DNA of 64,000 nt, taken from NCBI RefSeq assembly GCF_018362975.1, contig NZ_CP074371.1, positions 7,750,001-7,814,000 of the forward strand, given 5' to 3'. The DNA is from Nocardia tengchongensis (GTDB lineage: Bacteria > Actinomycetota > Actinomycetes > Mycobacteriales > Mycobacteriaceae). Below, one piece after another: positions 1 to 8,282 of this stretch (positions are counted from its first letter, which is position 1; every line of letters begins with the position of its first letter). The notes beneath the pieces are model-generated. The model made no database searches. It was not told where the DNA came from and worked only from the letters and a program-made list of their open reading frames with translations. Both the position numbers and the translations under genes were made by a program.

Positions 1-747
1 GCCGGTGCCGCTGGCCAGGTAGATCGCCTTGCCGCGCAGGCTGTCCGCATTGAGCAGGGCGTCGTGGGCGCGCCAGGCCGGGTCGTCGTCGGGGCCCCAC
101 ATGTTCTTGGGGTCGGCGTCACCGCGCGCGAGCACCAGCCGGATGTAGGCGCGGCCGGCGGGATCGGAAGTGGAGGCGCACCCGCTGTACGCGGCGACCG
201 CCGAGTACACGTCCGGAGCGGCGGAGATCAGGTCCAGCGCCGAGGTGGCCGACATGGACACGCCCGCAATCGCATTCACACGCGAGGCACGCAGGGCCGC
301 GTCGATGATCGGCGGTAGTTCCCGGGTCAGAAACGTCTCCCACCGATGACGCCCCAGTTTCGGATCGTCGTGCTGCCAGTCGGTGTAATAGGAGAATTCA
401 CCGCCGACCGGCGTCACCACATTCACGTTCTTGTCCCAGAAGAACGCCACGATGTCGGTGCGACTGTACCAATTGGTGATATCGGTTCCGCCGCTGGCGC
501 CATTGAGCAGATACAGCGTCGGCGCGTTCGGCTGTGCGGCGGCCATCACCTGGAGCGGGATAACCCGTTGCATGGCAGCCGAATACACGTAGAACATCTG
601 TTGCCGCTGTCCCGCGCGATCGATGTGGTCCAGATGCGAGGCGACATCGGCCCGCGAGACCTGGAACGCGCCCGGGGCGACGGTGATCAGAGCCGCGGCG
701 GCGGCGCACGAAAGGATGAGCGACGAAACGGTCCGCCAGGGCGACAC
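1..747 (-). CDS. Antigen-85-type mycolyltransferase / esterase (3' end cut by window edge)
   Basis: Secreted alpha/beta-hydrolase of the antigen 85 family, which moves mycolic acids between trehalose and arabinogalactan outside the cell. The GTG start at 747 is preceded by GAGGAG with a 6-nt gap; an in-frame GTG at 750 is also possible. Residues 8-29 form an uncleaved or signal-peptide hydrophobic stretch. The sequence YLLNGASGG and the nucleophile motif GVSMSATSA (Ser164 predicted) match the family elbow GLSMAGSSA. The acid and histidine of the triad lie beyond the window. It follows the 833-1540 gene on the same strand, so it may be the second gene of that transcription unit. Family confident; actual acyl specificity unknown. 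Confidence 0.88.
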   Translation of the reverse strand, partial: MSPWRTVSSLILSCAAAAALITVAPGAFQVSRADVASHLDHIDRAGQRQQMFYVYSAAMQRVIPLQVMAAAQPNAPTLYLLNGASGGTDITNWYSRTDIVAFFWDKNVNVVTPVGGEFSYYTDWQHDDPKLGRHRWETFLTRELPPIIDAALRASRVNAIAGVSMSATSALDLISAAPDVYSAVAAYSGCASTSDPAGRAYIRLVLARGDADPKNMWGPDDDPAWRAHDALLNADSLRGKAIYLASGTG

Positions 748-776
748 CACTGACTCCTCGGGAAACGATGAAAGGT

Positions 777-814
777 CCTGGGCCGCGGCCGCCGCGCGCG
801 TACCGCGGCCCAGG
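777..814 (-). terminator. Hairpin between two minus-strand secreted-protein genes
   Basis: A perfect 12-bp stem (777-788 paired with 803-814, arm CCTGGGCCGCGG) with a 14-nt loop lies between the stop at 833 and the start at 747. Read on the minus strand it is followed by a weakly T-rich stretch. It could be a partial terminator or an intra-operon attenuating or stabilising hairpin. Confidence 0.5.
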
Positions 815-832
815 GGATTTCGAGCCTGGTGA

Positions 833-1540
833 TCAGCTGCCCATCAGGCGCTTGATCACGTTGGCAACGGTGTCGGCCACCGAACCGGTGGAGCTGAGCT
901 GGTTCTGCGAAGAGCCGAGGCCGCCCTGGTCGAGGCTGCCCAGCAGGGCCTCACCGGGATTCGCGCCGCGACCGGTGAAGCAGACGCCCATGTTCGGCTG
1001 GTCGGAACCGGAGCCGACCGTGCCGCCGACGCTCATGCCGCCGCTGAGGACCGTCTGTCCGTCACTGACCGAACTGGGCACCTTGTAGGTGAACTCGGCG
1101 GTCACGGGATAACCGGAGTTCACGAACCAGCCGGTGCTGGTCACCATCCAGCCGCCGGCGTCCGGCTCCGGCGTCACTTCGGCGGACTGCTCACCCTGCG
1201 CGGCGTGATACGCGGTGACCACGGTCTTGACCGGCTTGGCGAATCCCGGCGGCGGAAAGTCGGTGATCCGGTTGACGTACGGGTTGCCGATGCTCGTGGT
1301 GCCGACCACGAGCTTGTAGGTGACCAGCGTGCCGGGCGCGGCGCTGGCGACGTCGATCGACTTGTCGTAGGTGTGGGTGATCCAGAAGCTCGAGATGCCC
1401 GGGTTGTAGTCCACGTGCTGAGTCCGTACGCAGGACGGCGAGTCCGCGGTGGCGGTCGCGGTGCCGAGCGCGATGCCCGCCCCCGACATCACCAATGCGG
1501 CCGCCGCGACGCCGGCAGCCAATTTCGGGGTCTTACGCAT
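833..1540 (-). CDS. Secreted protein of unknown function, 235 aa
   Basis: Not recognised as a named family. The N-terminus MRKTPKLAAGVAAAALVMSG is a clear Sec signal peptide, with probable cleavage after ATADS near residue 34. The middle (residues 35-185) is beta-rich in composition with two cysteines (C-V-R-T near 37 and GVCFTGRG near 188), which could form a disulphide. The C-terminus is Gly/Ser/Gln-rich and ends in a short amphipathic stretch (VANVIKRLMGS), resembling tails of neighbouring secreted proteins. Its promoter carries the island's shared LysR-type operator (1625-1693). It is probably cell-surface or envelope associated; no activity is proposed. Confidence 0.8.
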   Translation of the reverse strand: MRKTPKLAAGVAAAALVMSGAGIALGTATATADSPSCVRTQHVDYNPGISSFWITHTYDKSIDVASAAPGTLVTYKLVVGTTSIGNPYVNRITDFPPPGFAKPVKTVVTAYHAAQGEQSAEVTPEPDAGGWMVTSTGWFVNSGYPVTAEFTYKVPSSVSDGQTVLSGGMSVGGTVGSGSDQPNMGVCFTGRGANPGEALLGSLDQGGLGSSQNQLSSTGSVADTVANVIKRLMGS

Positions 1541-1624
1541 GATTCCTTCCAGCAGTTCCTGCGGTACGCGGAACTGATAGCTAGTGAGCCGGTGGGGAAT
1601 TCGAGCTTTCGCTCACGTCGGGAA

Positions 1625-1693
1625 ACGCTAGAGCACAACGGAAGAGAACTTAAATCCAAATTTCGATGACATTGACAACCCCGTCTTGTCAAT
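1625..1693 (-). promoter_or_regulatory. LysR-type operator and promoter, copy A (toward 1540)
   Basis: Arms ATTGACAA (1671-1678) and TTGTCAAT (1686-1693) form a perfect 8-bp dyad with a 7-nt spacer. On the minus strand the -35-like TTAAGT is at 1653-1648 and the -10 TAGCGT at 1630-1625, separated by 17 nt. The inner arm edge is 40 nt from the -10. The geometry is the same as in eight other copies in this island. Binding by the nearby LysR proteins is inference. Confidence 0.75.
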
Positions 1694-1722
1694 CAGCCCT
1701 CTGAGGGCCGCCATGTGCAGCG

Positions 1723-1791
1723 AACTACAAGTACCGCTTGTAGACGCATCGTGAATTGTGATTTCTCTCGCGACGTGCGGGGTTTTAGCAT
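1723..1791 (+). promoter_or_regulatory. LysR-type operator and promoter, copy A2 (toward 1857)
   Basis: The dyad core CTACAA-N7-TTGTAG (within 1723-1745) keeps the ACAA-N7-TTGT centre. It lies exactly 40 nt before the -10 TAGCAT (1786-1791), with TTCTCT (1763-1768) 17 nt upstream of that -10. The transcript would start at a hairpin, GTGAGC (1800-1805) pairing with GCTCAC (1812-1817). The arms deviate from the consensus outside the core, but the spacing is exact. Confidence 0.65.
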
Positions 1792-1856
1792 TTTCCGGCG
1801 TGAGCGAAATGGCTCACGAACAAACTGAAGTTCGAGATGACACAAGGGAATTCGCC

Positions 1857-2525
1857 ATGGGACGACGAGCTGTGAAACATGCCGCCGCGGGTGCCGCCGC
1901 CGTAATCGGGGCCGGGGCGTTGTCCCTGTTCGGAGCCGGCCCGGCCGGCGCCACCCCCGCCACCCTGACCTGGAATGACGGCCAGACCCAATTCACCCGC
2001 ACCATCAGCAATGGCACGCCCGCCGTGGGCGACACCATCACCGTCACGACGGCGATGTACCGCACCAAGACCCCGGATGTCACGTACCTTACGTTCAAGG
2101 ACTACCACCCCTCGTGCCTCACCTATGTCGTCAATTCGGCCAAGCTGACTGACGCTGCCGGCACCCACCCGATCGAGCCCTGGCTCGAGGTCAAGCCCGA
2201 TTTCATCGCGGCAGATTTCATATCCGAAGGTCTGAATGTCGTCAGCAAGGCCGGCGCCACCGGTGCACAAGCACCCGTCTTCAGCGCCCAATACAAGGTC
2301 GGTGACTGCGCCGCCGGTACCAGCCTGACCACCGGGATCGCGTACTCCCAGGCAGGAGCTGGCGGCGCCTGGGACGGCGACTCCAAGGTCGGCCCGTCGA
2401 TCACGGTCGGCGGCACGCCCGGCGGCGGCACCGGCGGCGGCACCGGCAGTTCCGGCAGCAGCAACCTGCCCGCGCCGCTCAACACCCTGATGTCGCTGCT
2501 CGGCGGCACTGGCTCCAGCAAGTAG
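1857..2525 (+). CDS. Secreted Ig-like-family protein, paralogue 1 (222 aa)
   Basis: Start ATG at 1857, with AAGGGA 7 nt upstream, is preferred over the longer upstream frame because a typical signal peptide follows (MGRRAVKH, a hydrophobic run, then AGA near residue 30). The mature start, ATLTWNDGQTQFTRTISN, and the motif DYHPSCLTYV are shared with the genes at 2586-3527 and 24268-25140, so these are three paralogues. This copy has only the N-terminal beta domain, then a Gly/Ser linker and the C-terminal stretch LMSLLGGTGSSK, nearly the same as in the next gene. No enzymatic motif was seen. Probably a surface or envelope beta-sandwich protein. Its promoter is operator copy A2. Confidence 0.85.
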   Translation: MGRRAVKHAAAGAAAVIGAGALSLFGAGPAGATPATLTWNDGQTQFTRTISNGTPAVGDTITVTTAMYRTKTPDVTYLTFKDYHPSCLTYVVNSAKLTDAAGTHPIEPWLEVKPDFIAADFISEGLNVVSKAGATGAQAPVFSAQYKVGDCAAGTSLTTGIAYSQAGAGGAWDGDSKVGPSITVGGTPGGGTGGGTGSSGSSNLPAPLNTLMSLLGGTGSSK

Positions 2526-2538
2526 CACCATCCAGAAC

Positions 2539-2576
2539 GAGAAGGGCCCGGAACCATCAGGTTCCGGGCCCTTCTC
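2539..2576. terminator. Bidirectional terminator between convergent paralogues
   Basis: A perfect 17-bp stem (2539-2555 with 2560-2576) and an ATCA loop lie between two converging genes that end at 2525 and 2586. There is little T tail, as is usual in high-GC actinobacteria. It can serve both strands. Confidence 0.85.
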
Positions 2577-2585
2577 GGATCCGGC

Positions 2586-3527
2586 CTACTTGCTGGAACC
2601 GAATCCACCGAGCAGCGAGGCCAGGCTGCCAAGGTTGCCGAGGCCACTGGCGCTGCCGCTGCCGCCCGTGCCACCGGTCCCGCCCGTCCCGCCCGTGCCA
2701 CCGGTACCGCTGTCGGCAGCGACGGTCACGGACAGAGTCTGGGTGGCGGAGCCTGCACCCGTGTACTGCGCGGTAATCGTGTGTGCGCCGGCGGCAGCCG
2801 GAGTCCACTGGACCGCAGCGGTGCCGTCACTGCCGACCGGTGCGCTGCCGATGGTGGTGTCACCATCCTTGAAAGTCACGGTGCCACCGGCATTTGCCGG
2901 GGCGACCGTGGCGGTCAGCGTGCTGGCCTTGCCGGCGGTGGCGCCGCTGACCGGAGCGAGCGCGAGCGTGGCGGTGATCGGCTTGGCGACCCGGATCGCC
3001 GGGCCCTTGGCGTGGAAGTCGACGTGGCCGAGGCTCGACAGGTATTCCACGCCGGAGGCGAGGTCGGTGTCGGGGACGCAGTCCGCGCCGACGGTGTACT
3101 GGGCGGTGAAGGTCGGCGAATCCACTACTCCGGGACGGTTCTTCGCGATCACCTGGTAGCCGGTGGCGCTGAAGTCGCCGGCAATGTAGGTCGGCTGGAT
3201 GTCGAGGTAGGGCTCGACGGCGTGGACACCGCTGCCGTCGGTCACTTTGGCAGTGCCCGCGACGTAGGTCAGGCAGGCCGGGTGCCAGTCCTTGACCCAG
3301 TTGAGCTTCTCGTCGGTGGTGTCGGTGCGCTCGAACTTCGTGCTGACGGTGATGGTGTCGCCGATCGCCGGAGTCGCGTTGCTGACCGTGCGGGTGTAGT
3401 GCGAAGCCTGGTTGTCCCAGGTGATCGTGGCCGGGGCGGCCACGGCGGCAGCGGAATTGAACAGCGCCAGCGCGCCGACCGCGAGGGACGCGGCGGTGCC
3501 CGCGGCGATGCGGGTGGGGTGGGTCAT
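2586..3527 (-). CDS. Secreted Ig-like-family protein, paralogue 2, with Big_3-type repeat (313 aa)
   Basis: Start ATG at 3527 has AAGGAA just upstream and is followed by a signal peptide (MTHPTRIAAGTAASL to AVAAP, about 30 aa). Residues 31-195 are the paralogous domain (ATITWDNQASHYTRTVSN and WHPACLTYVAG). Residues about 200-275 form a bacterial Ig-like domain (LTATVAPANAGGTVTFKDG, then AGAHTITAQYTG). A Gly/Thr linker follows, then LASLLGGFGSSK, which closely matches the end of paralogue 1. Likely a surface protein. It is downstream of the 3689-4464 gene on the same strand with a 161-nt gap, has no copy of the island operator of its own, and is probably co-transcribed. Confidence 0.85.
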   Translation of the reverse strand: MTHPTRIAAGTAASLAVGALALFNSAAAVAAPATITWDNQASHYTRTVSNATPAIGDTITVSTKFERTDTTDEKLNWVKDWHPACLTYVAGTAKVTDGSGVHAVEPYLDIQPTYIAGDFSATGYQVIAKNRPGVVDSPTFTAQYTVGADCVPDTDLASGVEYLSSLGHVDFHAKGPAIRVAKPITATLALAPVSGATAGKASTLTATVAPANAGGTVTFKDGDTTIGSAPVGSDGTAAVQWTPAAAGAHTITAQYTGAGSATQTLSVTVAADSGTGGTGGTGGTGGTGGSGSASGLGNLGSLASLLGGFGSSK

Positions 3528-3632
3528 GGTGATTTCCTTTGCGACTGAATGCGTTCGGCGGCACCGCCGGCCGTTCCGGCCCTTCGAACCGGTGGCCGGC
3601 GGTGCCGGTGGCCCCTGCTGCGGCGGGGCCGG

Positions 3633-3662
3633 GTACGAGCCCGGGGAGAAGGTGGCTCGTAC
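3633..3662 (-). repeat. Hairpin repeat, copy 1 (second copy at 9908-9941)
   Basis: GTACGAGCC (3633-3641) pairs perfectly with GGCTCGTAC (3654-3662). On the plus strand TCTTTTC follows at once. A closely similar hairpin with the same flanks lies in the leader of the SUKH gene at 9908-9941. Both sit upstream of minus-strand genes of this island, so an mRNA leader element is as likely as a terminator. Confidence 0.45.
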
Positions 3663-3688
3663 GTCTTTTCGGGGTGGCCGGACTCGGC

Positions 3689-4464
3689 CTAGGAGCCGGC
3701 GGAACCGGTCAGCGTCCGCAGCCAGGGAAGCTGCGCGGAGCCCGACCCGAGGCTGCCGGAACCGGAGCTGCCGCCCGGCGTGCCACCGGGGTTGCCACCC
3801 GGGTTGCCGCCGGGGTTGCCACCCGGGGTGCCCGCCGACACGGTGGTCGTGGTCAGGGTCGGCGCGGGGCTCGGGTAGCACTTCACGGGCACGTCCACCG
3901 CGCCGATGAAGGTGCCGGAGTCCACCGAAGCGGTGAAGGTGAGGCCCGGATCGTCGTAGCTTGTGCCCCCGATGGTGCTGGTGAGGGCCCCGGCGGCGGA
4001 CGCGGTGACGTTGACGGTCACCGCGGGCAGGGTGAAGGTCACGCCCGACGCCGTCGCGGCGGGAGCGTCGAGGGTGAGCTTGCCCGCCGACTGGCCGACG
4101 GTCGCCGTGATCGTGCCGCCCGACACCGAGGACGACACATAGGTCGAATTGGCGGGTACCGGCATGGTCAGCTTGATGCCGCGAAGGCTGCGCAGGGGGT
4201 GCCCGGAGACGCTCGCCGGCACCTGCATGGCCGCGGGCGTGAGCGTGATCGCCACGGCGTCACCGGTCTTCGCGGTGCTCGCGCGGTTCCCGTCACGCCG
4301 AGGGCCATGGTGAAGGTCTGCGCGCCGCCGATAGGCGGCGTGGCCTGGCATTGGAAGTTGATGGTGGGCGGGAGCGTGTCCGCCTGGGCGGGGCCCGCCG
4401 CGAGGCCGAGTGGCAGCAGCGCCAGGGGCGCGAGAGCGGCCGCGGTGGCGAGAGTGGATTTCAT
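3689..4464 (-). pseudogene. Secreted protein with frameshift near 4290, Gly/Pro-repeat tail
   Basis: The start ATG at 4464 has GAGGAG 7 nt upstream and a clean signal peptide (MKSTLATAAALAPLALLPLG to PAQAD). That frame runs through INFQCQATPPIGGAQ to ALGVTG. The rest continues in another frame from about 4290 (STAKTGDAVAITLTPAAMQVP onward) to the stop at 3689. Rejoined length is about 258 aa: a beta-rich domain with a cysteine near each end (FQCQ and VKCYP), then four NPGG-type repeats and a Ser/Gly tail. Not a family I can name. Its promoter is operator copy B. The break may be a sequence error: the two halves join without loss. Confidence 0.65.
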
Positions 4465-4535
4465 CGGTGTACTCCTCGGACTCGCGAATGCGAAAGGCCT
4501 TGTGCCTCTGCATTCCGTACCTGAATGCAGCGAAA

Positions 4536-4604
4536 ACGCTAGAGCACCTGGGGATTCAAGAGAAATCAGAATTTGAGGATCACCCACAAGACCGGACTGT
4601 CAAT
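4536..4604 (-). promoter_or_regulatory. LysR-type operator and promoter, copy B (toward 4464)
   Basis: The right arm CTGTCAAT (4597-4604) and degenerate left arm ACCCACAA (4582-4589) keep the 7-nt spacer. On the minus strand TTCTCT (4564-4559) and -10 TAGCGT (4541-4536) are 17 nt apart. The arm-to--10 gap is 40 nt. Confidence 0.7.
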
Positions 4605-4614
4605 CGGATCGACG

Positions 4615-4683
4615 ATTGACAATTCCATGTTGACAATCCTCAACAAGAATCGATTTACCGAATTTGAGACCGCGCAGTATTGT
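4615..4683 (+). promoter_or_regulatory. LysR-type operator and promoter, copy B2 (toward 4732)
   Basis: ATTGACAA (4615-4622), a 7-nt spacer and TTGACAAT (4630-4637) match the consensus at 15 of 16 arm positions. The -10 TATTGT (4678-4683) is exactly 40 nt further on. The -35 position reads TTACCG. The site lies 10 nt from copy B and faces the other way, so this is a divergent double operator. Confidence 0.65.
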
Positions 4684-4731
4684 TCGAGATCGACCTCGCC
4701 GCCGACAAGATTCGATACCGGGAGCGGGCAG

Positions 4732-4926
4732 ATGAGTACACCGAGCGGAATTCTCCATCTCCATGTAGAGATGGGTCCACTGATACTGGATTACCGGGGC
4801 CACGCCGAGCAGATCGGCGAGGTGGCCTCCGAGCTGACCGCCGCCGGCGCGGCGACGGTCAGCGTCGATGAGATGGTGAACTCCGAAATGCCCTGTCTGC
4901 CTTGCTCGCGACTGTGGGTGGGCTAG
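4732..4926 (+). CDS. Small protein, 64 aa, unknown function
   Basis: ATG at 4732 follows GGGAG with a 7-nt gap and lies 49 nt after the -10 of operator copy B2. The protein has no signal peptide or membrane segment. It has a regular, hydrophobically patterned core (HVEMGPLILDYRGH, then IGEVASELTAAGAA) and ends in CLPCSRLWVG, with a CxxC pair. I do not recognise the family. Its stop TAG overlaps the stop of the convergent glycosidase through a shared CTAG (4923-4926). The regulated promoter is the best evidence that it is a real gene. A role as a cytosolic partner of the secreted proteins is only a guess. Confidence 0.6.
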   Translation: MSTPSGILHLHVEMGPLILDYRGHAEQIGEVASELTAAGAATVSVDEMVNSEMPCLPCSRLWVG

Positions 4927-6464
4927 GAGCCCGAGCCGGAGGACGAGCCCGAGCCGCCGGAACCGCTGGCCGAGCCCGATGCGGAGCCGGACGCCGAGCC
5001 GGTGCCGACCGGGCCGTCGGGCACGCTCGCACCCTTGGAGCCGGGACGGTTGATGTAGACCGACACCGGGGTGGAGGCGTTGGCTTCCACGGTCACCACC
5101 CGCGCGCCGGGGGCGGAGGTCACGGTGCCGCCATCGACTCGAACCTGATATCCGTTGGGGTAGTGCAGATCCGAGACGTAGATCTCGGTCGGCTTGCCGG
5201 TGGCGCGGGGCGTGTAGCGGTAGGCGAAGTCGCCGCTCGCGGAGTCGAAGACCATGCGGCCGGGGGTGCCGGAGGTGGCCTGCGGATAGGTGCGGACCAG
5301 CTGGTTGCCGATGTCGCCGACGAACGGATCGCCGCCGCGGTACTGCCAGTACTGCCAGCCGATGAACCGGTCGTCGGCATTGATCAGGGTATTGCTCAGC
5401 ACCGTCGCGTCGCCGTCGCCGAATTCCGTGACCAGCGCCGGGATTCCGGTGCGATGGGTGAAGGCGTCGATATTGCCCCAGGTCTTGCCCTGCTGCAGCG
5501 GGCACAGGCCGCGCAGGAAAGTGGGCAGGCCGCTGTAGATGGCCATCTGGCTGGGGATGCAGTAGTCGTGCGGGGCGAAGGCGATGCCGGGAGCGCTGAT
5601 CGGCGGGTTCTTGCCCATGTTGCTGGGCATGGTCTCGTTCCAGGTGACGTTGGGTTCCCACAGCACCATCAAGCCGCCGTTACGGGTGCGGACCGCATCG
5701 GTCAGCTTCTGCATCGCCGCCTGATACTTCGCGTCGAATCCCGTGCAGCCGTTGGGAAAACAGGACAGGAACGCGGTGCCGGGCCACGGCTCGTTGAGCA
5801 GTTCGAGCCCGAGCGCGCCCGGATGGCCGTTCATCTTCTCCGCGAGTGCGGCGAGGGACTGGCCGAGATAATCGAGTGCGCCGTAGGTGTTGTTCCAAAC
5901 CTCGTCCCAGCCCGCGTTCATGGTGGGCATCAGGTAGTTCAAGGGGAAGCCGGGGTTGGGTTCACCGGCTGCCGGGCGGGCGTGAATCGCCCATTCCGGG
6001 AAGCCGTTTCCGCCCCACGGCTTGGACAACCCGTCCTGATGATTGTCGAGGACGGTGTGAATTCCGTACTGCGCCAACGTATCCACGGTGGCTGCGACCC
6101 GGTCCAGGTACGCGGTGTCGACCACGCCCTTGGTCGGCATGAGCCCGTCGAAGTTGACGCCCAGCCGCACGGTGTTGAACCCGTGCCGGGACAGCAGGTC
6201 CGCGTCCTGAGCCGTGATCGTGGTTCCGGGCGCGAAGTAGGGCGGTTCCTTGTTGACGCTGTTGACGCCGTGCAGCAGCACGACCCGCCCGAATTCGTCG
6301 ACGAAGCGGGAGCCGTCCACGTGCAGGGGCACCAGGGTGTCGGGCGCGGCCGTGGCGGCCGGCACCGAGGTGGCCAGCACGCATCCGGCCACCGCCGCCA
6401 GTACTGCGACGGATCGGGTCATCCACCCGATCCGGCGGGTGCGGTCGGCGACTGTCGTGTTCAT
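4923..6464 (-). CDS. Secreted glycoside hydrolase family 5, endoglycoceramidase-like (513 aa)
   Basis: Signal peptide at residues 1-40 (arginine-rich start, hydrophobic run, AATAAP). The GH5 barrel has HGVNSVNKEPP near 65, then NTVRLGVNFDG, and NHQDG at 141-145. Predicted acid/base Glu225 lies in ELLNEPWPG and nucleophile Glu347 in VTEFGDGD. These motifs match actinobacterial endoglycoceramidases, which release the glycan from glycosphingolipids. A small C-terminal beta domain follows, then a tail of repeated Gly-Ser-Ala pairs from about 485. Start ATG at 6464. It is divergent from a second GH5 gene across operator copy C. Substrate could also be another glycolipid. Confidence 0.9.
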   Translation of the reverse strand: MNTTVADRTRRIGWMTRSVAVLAAVAGCVLATSVPAATAAPDTLVPLHVDGSRFVDEFGRVVLLHGVNSVNKEPPYFAPGTTITAQDADLLSRHGFNTVRLGVNFDGLMPTKGVVDTAYLDRVAATVDTLAQYGIHTVLDNHQDGLSKPWGGNGFPEWAIHARPAAGEPNPGFPLNYLMPTMNAGWDEVWNNTYGALDYLGQSLAALAEKMNGHPGALGLELLNEPWPGTAFLSCFPNGCTGFDAKYQAAMQKLTDAVRTRNGGLMVLWEPNVTWNETMPSNMGKNPPISAPGIAFAPHDYCIPSQMAIYSGLPTFLRGLCPLQQGKTWGNIDAFTHRTGIPALVTEFGDGDATVLSNTLINADDRFIGWQYWQYRGGDPFVGDIGNQLVRTYPQATSGTPGRMVFDSASGDFAYRYTPRATGKPTEIYVSDLHYPNGYQVRVDGGTVTSAPGARVVTVEANASTPVSVYINRPGSKGASVPDGPVGTGSASGSASGSASGSGGSGSSSGSGS

Positions 6465-6576
6465 GGTCTCCTACTTGTCCGATCCGGGTCGCCGCGACTG
6501 GAAGGGTTCCGGGGCCGTGGCGAACCGCGCCGCGCCACTGCCGGCGAAGAATGGGAGCATTTCGCTCACGCCGGGA

Positions 6577-6645
6577 ACGCTAAAGCAGCGGGCCACGGAA
6601 CTGAAACCCTAATTTGCGGCGCATTGACAAGTTGACCTTGTCAAT
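6577..6645 (-). promoter_or_regulatory. LysR-type operator and promoter, copy C (toward 6464; shared with 6760)
   Basis: Perfect arms ATTGACAA (6623-6630) and TTGTCAAT (6638-6645). On the minus strand TTCAGT (6605-6600) and -10 TAGCGT (6582-6577) have a 17-nt gap, and the arm-to--10 distance is 40 nt. On the plus strand TAGGTT (6687-6692) is 41 nt from the other arm, so one dyad probably serves both GH5 genes. Confidence 0.78.
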
Positions 6646-6759
6646 CGGCGGGGAACTACTGTTTCCACTCGACACCGCTGTGCCATTAGGTTTTTCGTGC
6701 GGACATCCGGCGGTGCCCGGAGGAGATCTTCGCTGTCCGCAACCACGGAGAGGTTGAAC

Positions 6760-8241
6760 ATGCTTTCGAGAGGCCGTGTTCTGGCCCCAGTCGCCGCGGC
6801 CGTCCTCGCGTTCAGCGGACTCGCGGTGCATCAAGCGCCCGAGGCGGCCGCGGAACCCAGCGGCTGGACCCTGCCTCAACTCACCGTCTCCAACGGGGTC
6901 ATCACCGATGTCACCGGGCGCACCGTGCTGCTGCGCGGCGCGAATGTCAATCAGCTGAACGACTACGCGCAGAACGATCCCGCGCTGCCGACCGTCGCCC
7001 CGCTGGACGCCACCGACTTCGCGCAGCTGGCGGCGCTCGGCTTCAATGTGGTGCGGCTCAATCTGGCCTGGTCGGCGCTCGAGCCCACTCCGGGCGCATT
7101 CGACCGCAACTATGTCGCCCGCATTCACACCGCTGTCGAAGACGCCAAAGCCAACGGCATCTACACCGTGCTGGACATGCACCAGGACGCCTGGGGCAAG
7201 GCGGTCGGCACGCCCAAGGGGCAAGGCTGCCCGATCTTCATGAAGCCCGGCGTCGGCTGGGACGGCGCACCGGCCTGGGCGACCCTGACCGATGGCTGGA
7301 CCACCTGCAACTTCGGCGGCGTCCGCGAGACCGCGCCCGCCGTGGCCCGCTCGTTCCAGAACTTCTACGACGACAAACAGGGCATTCAGGGCCATCTCGT
7401 CGATACCTGGGCGAAGCTGGCCGCCGAGTTCAAGGACGAACCCGCCATCGCCGGTTACGACTTGCTCAATGAGCCGAATCCCGGTCTGCGCGACCCGTTT
7501 TCGGCGGCCGACCAGCTCGGCAAGTACTACCAGCGGGTCATCGCCGCCATCCGGCAGGCCGAGCACGGCAGCTTGCCGCACCTGGCGATCTTCGAGCCCA
7601 GCGCGCTCTGGTCGGCCCTGGGCATCGATGCCACGCCGCCCGCGAAGTACATCACCGATCCATTGGCGGTGTTCTCGCCGCATCTGTACAGCGAGTCGAT
7701 CAATATCGTGAACGCCTTCCCGACCATCGAGGTGGGCTTCGATTTCGCGCTCGACGCCGCCGCCAAGTACAAGGTGCCGGTATGGACCGGCGAGTGGGGC
7801 TGGTTCGGGGATCCGAATGCCGATGCGGCGAAGGTGGATCGGTTCGAGGACCAACTCACCACGCACCGCATGGGCGGCGCGTGGTGGTCGTGGAAGCAAG
7901 CGTGCGGTGACCCGCATGTCGTGAACGGCGGAGGCACCAACAAGCCGACCGGCAATATCAACCCCTTCGCCTGCCCTTCGGGTGCGCCGCTCGGCCAGCC
8001 CGCCGGGTACACCCGCCCACTGTCCCGCGCCTACCCGCGCTCGGCACCGGGCACGCTGACCGAGGTGAACGCCACCGGATTCGCCGGCACCGGCGCCGGC
8101 CGCGTCGAAGCCTGGTACCCCGGGACCCAGCGCCCGAATGTTCAGTCCACCAACGTCTCCGACCTCACCTTCACCCAGGTGCCGGGCGGCTGGCAGCTGA
8201 CCGGGAACACCGTCGGCTCGTATTCGATCAAACAGTCCTGA
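6760..8241 (+). CDS. Secreted glycoside hydrolase family 5, endoglycoceramidase-type, second copy (493 aa)
   Basis: ATG at 6760 is chosen because GGAGAGG lies just upstream and the signal peptide begins there (MLSRGRVLAPVAAAVLAF, cleavage near AAAEP at residue 33). GH5 signatures: LRGANVNQLNDY near 58-69, NVVRLNLAWSALEP, DMHQDAWGK near 139-147, predicted acid/base Glu238 in DLLNEPNPG and nucleophile Glu345 in WTGEWGWFG. It lacks the Gly-Ser tail of the divergent GH5 gene. Likely acts on glycolipids outside the cell. Only 41 nt separate it from the phosphatase gene, so the two form an operon. Confidence 0.9.
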   Translation: MLSRGRVLAPVAAAVLAFSGLAVHQAPEAAAEPSGWTLPQLTVSNGVITDVTGRTVLLRGANVNQLNDYAQNDPALPTVAPLDATDFAQLAALGFNVVRLNLAWSALEPTPGAFDRNYVARIHTAVEDAKANGIYTVLDMHQDAWGKAVGTPKGQGCPIFMKPGVGWDGAPAWATLTDGWTTCNFGGVRETAPAVARSFQNFYDDKQGIQGHLVDTWAKLAAEFKDEPAIAGYDLLNEPNPGLRDPFSAADQLGKYYQRVIAAIRQAEHGSLPHLAIFEPSALWSALGIDATPPAKYITDPLAVFSPHLYSESINIVNAFPTIEVGFDFALDAAAKYKVPVWTGEWGWFGDPNADAAKVDRFEDQLTTHRMGGAWWSWKQACGDPHVVNGGGTNKPTGNINPFACPSGAPLGQPAGYTRPLSRAYPRSAPGTLTEVNATGFAGTGAGRVEAWYPGTQRPNVQSTNVSDLTFTQVPGGWQLTGNTVGSYSIKQS

Positions 8242-8282
8242 CGGACGTATTCCGTTCTCCCCCTCGGTAAGACAGGTCAACC

